A stretch of 64,000 nucleotides of DNA from UBA1351 sp964563505 (GTDB lineage: Bacteria; Bacillota; Clostridia; Lachnospirales; Vallitaleaceae), in contig CAZLXW010000008.1 of NCBI GenBank assembly GCA_964563505.1, forward strand, positions 1 through 64,000, in the 5' to 3' direction. A program made the position numbers and the translations under genes. Below the pieces are notes generated by a model. The model made no database searches. It saw only the letters and a program-made list of their open reading frames with translations, and had not been told where the DNA came from. The first letter of the stretch is position 1. Every line of letters begins with the position of its first letter. Below are positions 61,101-64,000 of the stretch, in pieces.

Positions 61101-61333
61101 ATTTACTTGGCGTACAAGAACAAATGAAGAATAAAACAATTACCATGATGATTAATATACCGACCAAAGGAAAAGATGTACGTCGAGCCGGATTTAAACT
61201 TAGAAGTTTAGCAGAGCATTTAAATATTCCAAACTTCACCTGTTTAGATACGGTAGATGCTTATATCAAAGCTTTAAAAACACAGAGAAGTCAAGAGTAC
61301 ATTGACTATGATACCATTGATTATTATATGTGA
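58139..61333 (+). CDS. carB: Carbamoyl-phosphate synthase large subunit
   Basis: 1064 residues, normal length. Two ATP-grasp halves, each starting with a GSGP motif (VMVIGSGPIIIGQ near 10 and VIGSGPIRIGQG near 555), and a C-terminal methylglyoxal-synthase-like regulatory domain (about 930-1064). It makes carbamoyl phosphate from bicarbonate, ATP and ammonia. The gene overlaps carA by 14 bases. argF, the user of the product in arginine synthesis, does not follow, unlike in Bacillus-type operons; the nfnAB promoter begins 16 bases after the stop. Confidence 0.96.
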   Translation: MPLDKSIKKVMVIGSGPIIIGQAAEFDYAGTQACKSLKEEGLEVVLVNSNPATIMTDDNIADHVYIQPLTVDSLEYIIAKERPDGLLPTLGGQTGLNMAVELTEAGVLEKYNVNLLGTKLEAIKQAEDREEFKNLMIEIGEPIPKSEIVSSIEEGLDFAESIGFPIIVRPAYTMGGLGGGIADNLDELKEVLHTGLMHSRIHQVLLEQSVAGWKEIEYEVMRDKNDTCIIICNMENFDPVGIHTGDSIVVAPSQTLSDNEYHMLREASVKIIRALKIEGGCNVQLALNPESKEYIVIEVNPRVSRSSALASKAAGYPIAKIAAKIAVGLHLHEIPNSVTKKTKASFEPALDYVVTKIPKWPFDKFDYANRRLGTQMKATGEVMAIDRTFESSLLKAVVSLEGKETGLRKEYMSMWSKEMIEKNLVEVDDERIFVIAEALRRGFGVDYVHQLTKIDPWFLEKLMNIIRTEQKLANEPMTGELLQTAEKMGFTDTEIIALSGNEYEIVDAIRRAHGMYPVYKMVDTCAAEFESSTPYYYSTYEQEEENIISRGEKIIVIGSGPIRIGQGIEFDYCSVHAVWAIQDLGYESIIINNNPETVSTDFDTSDKLYFEPLFIEDVYNVVRKEMPKGVIVQFGGQTAINLAPKLVSRGVQILGTSVEAIDVAENRKRFERLLRELNIPQPKGTAVTSIDEALDAAHDISYPVLVRPSYVIGGRAMMIVYNDEELSGYVQEATELSSEHPILIDEYIEGQEVEVDAICDREDILIPGIMEHIERTGVHSGDSFCVYPPQTLEDSVIDTIIEYTKKISIALQVSGLVNIQFVVRDHKVYIIEVNPRASRTVPILSKVTKVPMVQIAMEVILGKRLQDLDYGTGLLASSNLIAVKAPVFSFVKLHDVDAALTPEMKSTGEVLGIDSDYEKALLKAFLGAGFAFPKQGNVLISVADKAKDEVVKYAKAFKELGFGLMATAGTAQFLEAKGMEAKQVDGDDLLGVQEQMKNKTITMMINIPTKGKDVRRAGFKLRSLAEHLNIPNFTCLDTVDAYIKALKTQRSQEYIDYDTIDYYM

Positions 61334-61348
61334 TTCATAAAGGAGCTA

Positions 61349-61377
61349 TTGAATTCTTTAATTAATGGTGTTATAAT
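61349..61377 (+). promoter_or_regulatory. SigA promoter of nfnAB
   Basis: TTGAAT (61349-61354), a 17-base spacer and perfect TATAAT (61372-61377), 48 bases before the first gene. It sets nfnAB apart from the arginine operon. Confidence 0.78.
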
Positions 61378-61424
61378 TTTTAGAAGTTAATAGGATAAAG
61401 CGAATAGGACGAAAGGATATAGAC

Positions 61425-62255
61425 ATGTATAAAATTCTAGAAAAAGAAATATTAAACGATGCCGTTCAAAAAATGGTCATCGAAGCTCCATTTGTTGCAA
61501 GAAAATGCGAACCAGGGCAGTTTATTATATTACGCGTTGCTGAAAATGGCGAGCGAATTCCACTCACGATTATGGACTATGATCGTGAAAAGAAATCAGT
61601 TTCAATTGTTTACCAAGTTCTTGGGTATACAACTCAATTACTTGCTGAAAAAGAAGTGGGAGATACGCTTCTGGACTTTGTTGGGCCACTTGGAAAAGCG
61701 GCGCCGATCAAAAATCATAAACGTGTATTAGGCATCGGTGGTGGCGTAGGAAGTGCACCCTTATATCCACAATTAAAAAAATTGGCTTCTATGGGCACGG
61801 AAGTTGATGTAATTCTTGGAGGACGAGACAAAGATTTAGTCATTCTCAAAGATGAGTTTAATGATATTTGTAAGAATGTATATTATGCAACGAATGATGG
61901 CTCATTAGGTCATCAAGGTTTTGTAACGGATGTACTTAAACAATTATTAGATCAAGGCCAAGAATACGATGAAGTCATTGCTATCGGGCCACTAATCATG
62001 ATGAAAGCGGTTGTTGATATTACAAAACCTTTGAATATTCCAACAGGTGTATCTTTGAATCCTGTTATGATTGACGGTACCGGAATGTGTGGCGGATGTC
62101 GAGTAACTGTTGGCGGGGAGACAAAGTTTGCATGTGTTGACGGGCCGGATTTTGATGGTTTGCTTGTTGATTTTGACCAAGCCATGGATCGTCAAGCGCA
62201 TTTTGTAGAAGAAGAAAAGCATGCATGTCGATTGGATGGTGCGAAAAATGGCTAA
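61425..62255 (+). CDS. nfnA: NfnA, NADH-side subunit of Nfn transhydrogenase
   Basis: 276 residues, related to dihydroorotate dehydrogenase electron-transfer subunit PyrK. FAD domain (about 1-95, GERIPLTIMDY), NAD domain (VLGIGGGVGSAPLYP) and a C-terminal [2Fe-2S] site in GTGMCGGCRV plus FACVDGPDFD. With NfnB it couples reduction of NADP by NADH to that by reduced ferredoxin (flavin-based electron bifurcation), typical of strict anaerobes. The pairing with the next gene excludes PyrK. It overlaps nfnB by 8 bases. Confidence 0.9.
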   Translation: MYKILEKEILNDAVQKMVIEAPFVARKCEPGQFIILRVAENGERIPLTIMDYDREKKSVSIVYQVLGYTTQLLAEKEVGDTLLDFVGPLGKAAPIKNHKRVLGIGGGVGSAPLYPQLKKLASMGTEVDVILGGRDKDLVILKDEFNDICKNVYYATNDGSLGHQGFVTDVLKQLLDQGQEYDEVIAIGPLIMMKAVVDITKPLNIPTGVSLNPVMIDGTGMCGGCRVTVGGETKFACVDGPDFDGLLVDFDQAMDRQAHFVEEEKHACRLDGAKNG

Positions 62256-63642
62256 TATGAAGATGACAAAAATACCTATGGCAGAGCAAGATCCATTGGT
62301 TCGGAATAAAAATTTTCTAGAAGTTGCGTTAGGATATACTTTAGAAGAAGCAATAGATGAAGCTAATCGTTGTATTGAATGTAAGCACCAACCATGTAAA
62401 AAAGGGTGCCCTGTTAATATAAAGATTCCAGAATTTATTAAAGAAGTCAAAGAAGGTAATATTAAAACGGCCTATGACATTATCACAGAAGATAACGGAC
62501 TTCCTGCAATCTGTGGACGTGTCTGTCCACAAGAAAGTCAATGTGAAAGTGTATGTGTCCGTGGAATCAAAGGAGAACCTGTAGGTATCGGACGACTTGA
62601 ACGATTTGTAGCTGACTGGGTTATGGCGAATGAAAAACAGGAACCACCGCATATTGAACCCAATGGCAAAAAAGTAGCTATCGTTGGTAGTGGACCGGCA
62701 AGTTTATCCTGTGCGTCGGATTTATCACGATTAGGATTTGAAGTTGTCATCTTTGAAGCGCTTCATGAATTAGGTGGCGTATTAATGTATGGAATCCCGG
62801 AGTTTAGATTGCCGAAAGACTTAGTTAAACGCGAAATTGATTTAGTGCTAGATCTAGGCGTTCATGTCGAAAAAAACGTTGTAATTGGCAAGTCGTTAGA
62901 TATCGATGATTTATTTGATGATGGATATGATGCCGTCTTTATCGGAAGTGGGGCCGGATTACCAAAGTTTTTAAATATTCCGGGCGAAAATTTGAACGGA
63001 GTTTATTCATCAAATGAATTTTTAACACGCGTCAACCTTATGAAAGCCTATGATTTCCCCAATAACCATACACCTGTTAAAATGGGAGATAGTGCCATTA
63101 TTGTCGGTGGCGGTAATGTGGCAATGGATGCTGCAAGAACAGCCCAACGATTAGGTGCAAAAGAAGTTCATGTGGTATATCGACGTGGTATGGAAGAGTT
63201 ACCAGCAAGAAAAGAAGAGGTTCATCATGCGATTGAAGAAGGTATTATTTTTGATTTGTTGAATAATCCCCTTGAGATTATTGGTGAAGATGCAAAAGTA
63301 ACGGGAATGAAGGTTATTCAAATGGAGCTTGGTGAACCGGATGCATCTGGCCGACGACGTCCTGTTGAGATTCCGGGCAGTGAAAAAGTCATTGATGCGG
63401 ATACAGTGATTATTGCCATTGGACAAACACCCAATCCGCTATTAACAGATGCAACACCAAACCTAGAATTAAACAAATGGAATTGTTTGCAAGTGAATGA
63501 AGAAACGATGGAAACAACGGTTCCGAATGTTTATGCGGGTGGAGATGCAGTAACCGGAGCGGCAACGGTAATCTTAGCAATGGGAGCCGGTAAAAAAGCG
63601 GCAAAAGCGATTTATAATAAATTGATTTTGGAGAAGAAATAG
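62248..63642 (+). CDS. nfnB: NfnB, NADPH-side subunit (GltD-like)
   Basis: 464 residues, the usual NfnB length. N-terminal di-[4Fe-4S] domain with CIECKHQPCKKGCP and CGRVCPQESQCESVC, then FAD/NADPH domains (VAIVGSGPASLSCASDL, GGGNVAMDAARTA, YAGGDAVTGAATVILAMG). It resembles the glutamate synthase small subunit, often annotated gltA. Electron bifurcation occurs at its FAD. ATG 62248 lies within the end of nfnA; an earlier in-frame ATG at 62221 has no ribosome site. No glutamate synthase large subunit is near, which supports Nfn rather than GltD. Confidence 0.9.
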   Translation: MANMKMTKIPMAEQDPLVRNKNFLEVALGYTLEEAIDEANRCIECKHQPCKKGCPVNIKIPEFIKEVKEGNIKTAYDIITEDNGLPAICGRVCPQESQCESVCVRGIKGEPVGIGRLERFVADWVMANEKQEPPHIEPNGKKVAIVGSGPASLSCASDLSRLGFEVVIFEALHELGGVLMYGIPEFRLPKDLVKREIDLVLDLGVHVEKNVVIGKSLDIDDLFDDGYDAVFIGSGAGLPKFLNIPGENLNGVYSSNEFLTRVNLMKAYDFPNNHTPVKMGDSAIIVGGGNVAMDAARTAQRLGAKEVHVVYRRGMEELPARKEEVHHAIEEGIIFDLLNNPLEIIGEDAKVTGMKVIQMELGEPDASGRRRPVEIPGSEKVIDADTVIIAIGQTPNPLLTDATPNLELNKWNCLQVNEETMETTVPNVYAGGDAVTGAATVILAMGAGKKAAKAIYNKLILEKK

Positions 63643-63663
63643 AATTCTTAACAATATAAGATG

Positions 63664-63707
63664 AAAAAACTGTGCTTGACATATAAGGTGTTAAGCACAG
63701 TTTTTTT
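63664..63707 (+). terminator. Terminator of nfnAB
   Basis: AAAAAACTGTGCTT pairs with AAGCACAGTTTTTT around a 15-base loop, ending in seven T. It lies between convergent genes and can serve the kinase gene on the other strand too. Confidence 0.85.
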
Positions 63708-63726
63708 ATGATTATTTACGCTGACG

Positions 63727-64000
63727 CTAAGAATTAAAGAAGAGTTGAATGATGTAAGGAACAAAAATAATCAAACCAATAATTACTGCGGTGATAGAGC
63801 TAATTAAAACTCCACCTGCACAAATATCTTTAACAACTTTGACGACATCGTGGTGGTTTGGTTCAAGCCAATCGAGGGTTTTTTCAATTGCTGTATTAAA
63901 AATTTCAGATACGATGACTAAAGCAGACACCAAATGTAAAAACAACCATTCTAAAATGCTGATATCTAAATAAAAACTCAGGATGACCATAAATAAATAA
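63727..64000 (-). CDS. dgkA: Diacylglycerol kinase family protein (partial)
   Basis: The C-terminal 90 or so residues of a small integral membrane lipid kinase (DgkA/undecaprenol kinase type). The gene runs off the right edge; its 5' part is missing. The catalytic signature ALVIVSEIFNTAIEKTLD has the conserved Glu and Asn-Thr-Ala-Ile-Glu, followed by KDICAGGVLISSITAVIIG. Two membrane helices follow the signature. In Gram-positive bacteria these proteins usually phosphorylate undecaprenol and recycle the cell-wall lipid carrier. The frame is open up to the edge; an internal ATG at 63990 is not the start. Confidence 0.85.
   Translation of the reverse strand, partial: YLFMVILSFYLDISILEWLFLHLVSALVIVSEIFNTAIEKTLDWLEPNHHDVVKVVKDICAGGVLISSITAVIIGLIIFVPYIIQLFFNS

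Noticed and set aside
61425..63642. PyrK plus glutamate synthase small subunit
   Set aside because: The two are fused by overlap, have no PyrD or GltB partner nearby, and match NfnA and NfnB in length and cluster motifs.
1..64000. CRISPR arrays, rRNA genes or complete tRNA genes
   Set aside because: No regularly spaced repeat, rRNA-like stretch or complete cloverleaf was seen; the only tRNA-like piece is the tmRNA end at 2752-2794.

Overview
The window reads as the chromosome of a low-GC anaerobic member of the Clostridia (Bacillota), probably near the Lachnospirales/Vallitalea-type lineages, although the exact taxon cannot be fixed from sequence alone. The evidence is strong AGGAGG-type ribosome binding sites, SigA-type promoters, a HrcA/CIRCE-controlled clpB, an ECF-type thiamine importer, an NfnAB transhydrogenase, FabV, and an operon of ferredoxin-fused MinD-type ATPases.

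Layout. 1-1208 is decayed sequence with repeats and gene fragments. 1209-2721 is an AbiE-type toxin-antitoxin pair, directly followed by an isolated 3' end of a tmRNA gene (about 2752-2794) and a terminator; this looks like the right end of a genomic island inserted in ssrA. 3023-4270 is a Crp/Fnr regulator convergent with a DUF4386 membrane protein whose promoter carries an ideal Crp/Fnr site. 4460-5935 is tagaturonate epimerase. 6007-7764 is a soluble chemoreceptor plus an arsenate-reductase-type protein. 7772-8611 is a TPP riboswitch and thiT. 8647-11742 is a LacI regulator divergent from a GH127 beta-L-arabinofuranosidase, with two matching operators. 11901-15985 is a seven-gene operon (DUF134, metallo-hydrolase, Fur-type regulator, two NifX/DiMoCo-like proteins, two MinD/ferredoxin ATPases) resembling orange-protein (ORP) clusters. 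15994-17265 is a degenerate EAL protein.

17388-25412 is a YesMN-type two-component system and a YtfQRT-YjfF-type furanose-sugar ABC importer. 25491-28558 holds three unrelated transporters. 28817-32226 holds an aminotransferase, fabV and an iron-regulated-looking flavin reductase. 32232-34900 is eda-kdgK-gntR with operator-like palindromes. 34911-37955 is CIRCE-clpB and an Spx/ArsC-like protein. 38014-41118 covers two uncharacterised membrane proteins, an XRE regulator and an MscS channel. 41123-44777 is serC-serA-DUF1015. 44917-46940 is hflKC and 47090-49276 is glgB. 49340-51952 is argGH (minus strand), 52172-53629 is a cardiolipin synthase, 53783-61333 is argJBD-carAB, 61425-63642 is nfnAB, and a truncated diacylglycerol kinase runs off the right edge.

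How it fits together. The carbohydrate genes point to use of plant pectin-type polymers: arabinofuranoside release (GH127), furanose-sugar import (YtfQRT-YjfF with YesMN), tagaturonate epimerisation, then KDG kinase and KDPG aldolase under a FadR-type GntR repressor. Arginine and carbamoyl phosphate synthesis is nearly complete, but argC and argF are absent from the window. argG and argJ have near-identical promoters, which suggests common control. The serine operon has a DUF1015 gene where a phosphoserine phosphatase might be expected. The least understood parts are the MinD/DiMoCo operon, DUF1015, the structured GC-rich element behind cls, and the stacked control elements upstream of eda and gntR.
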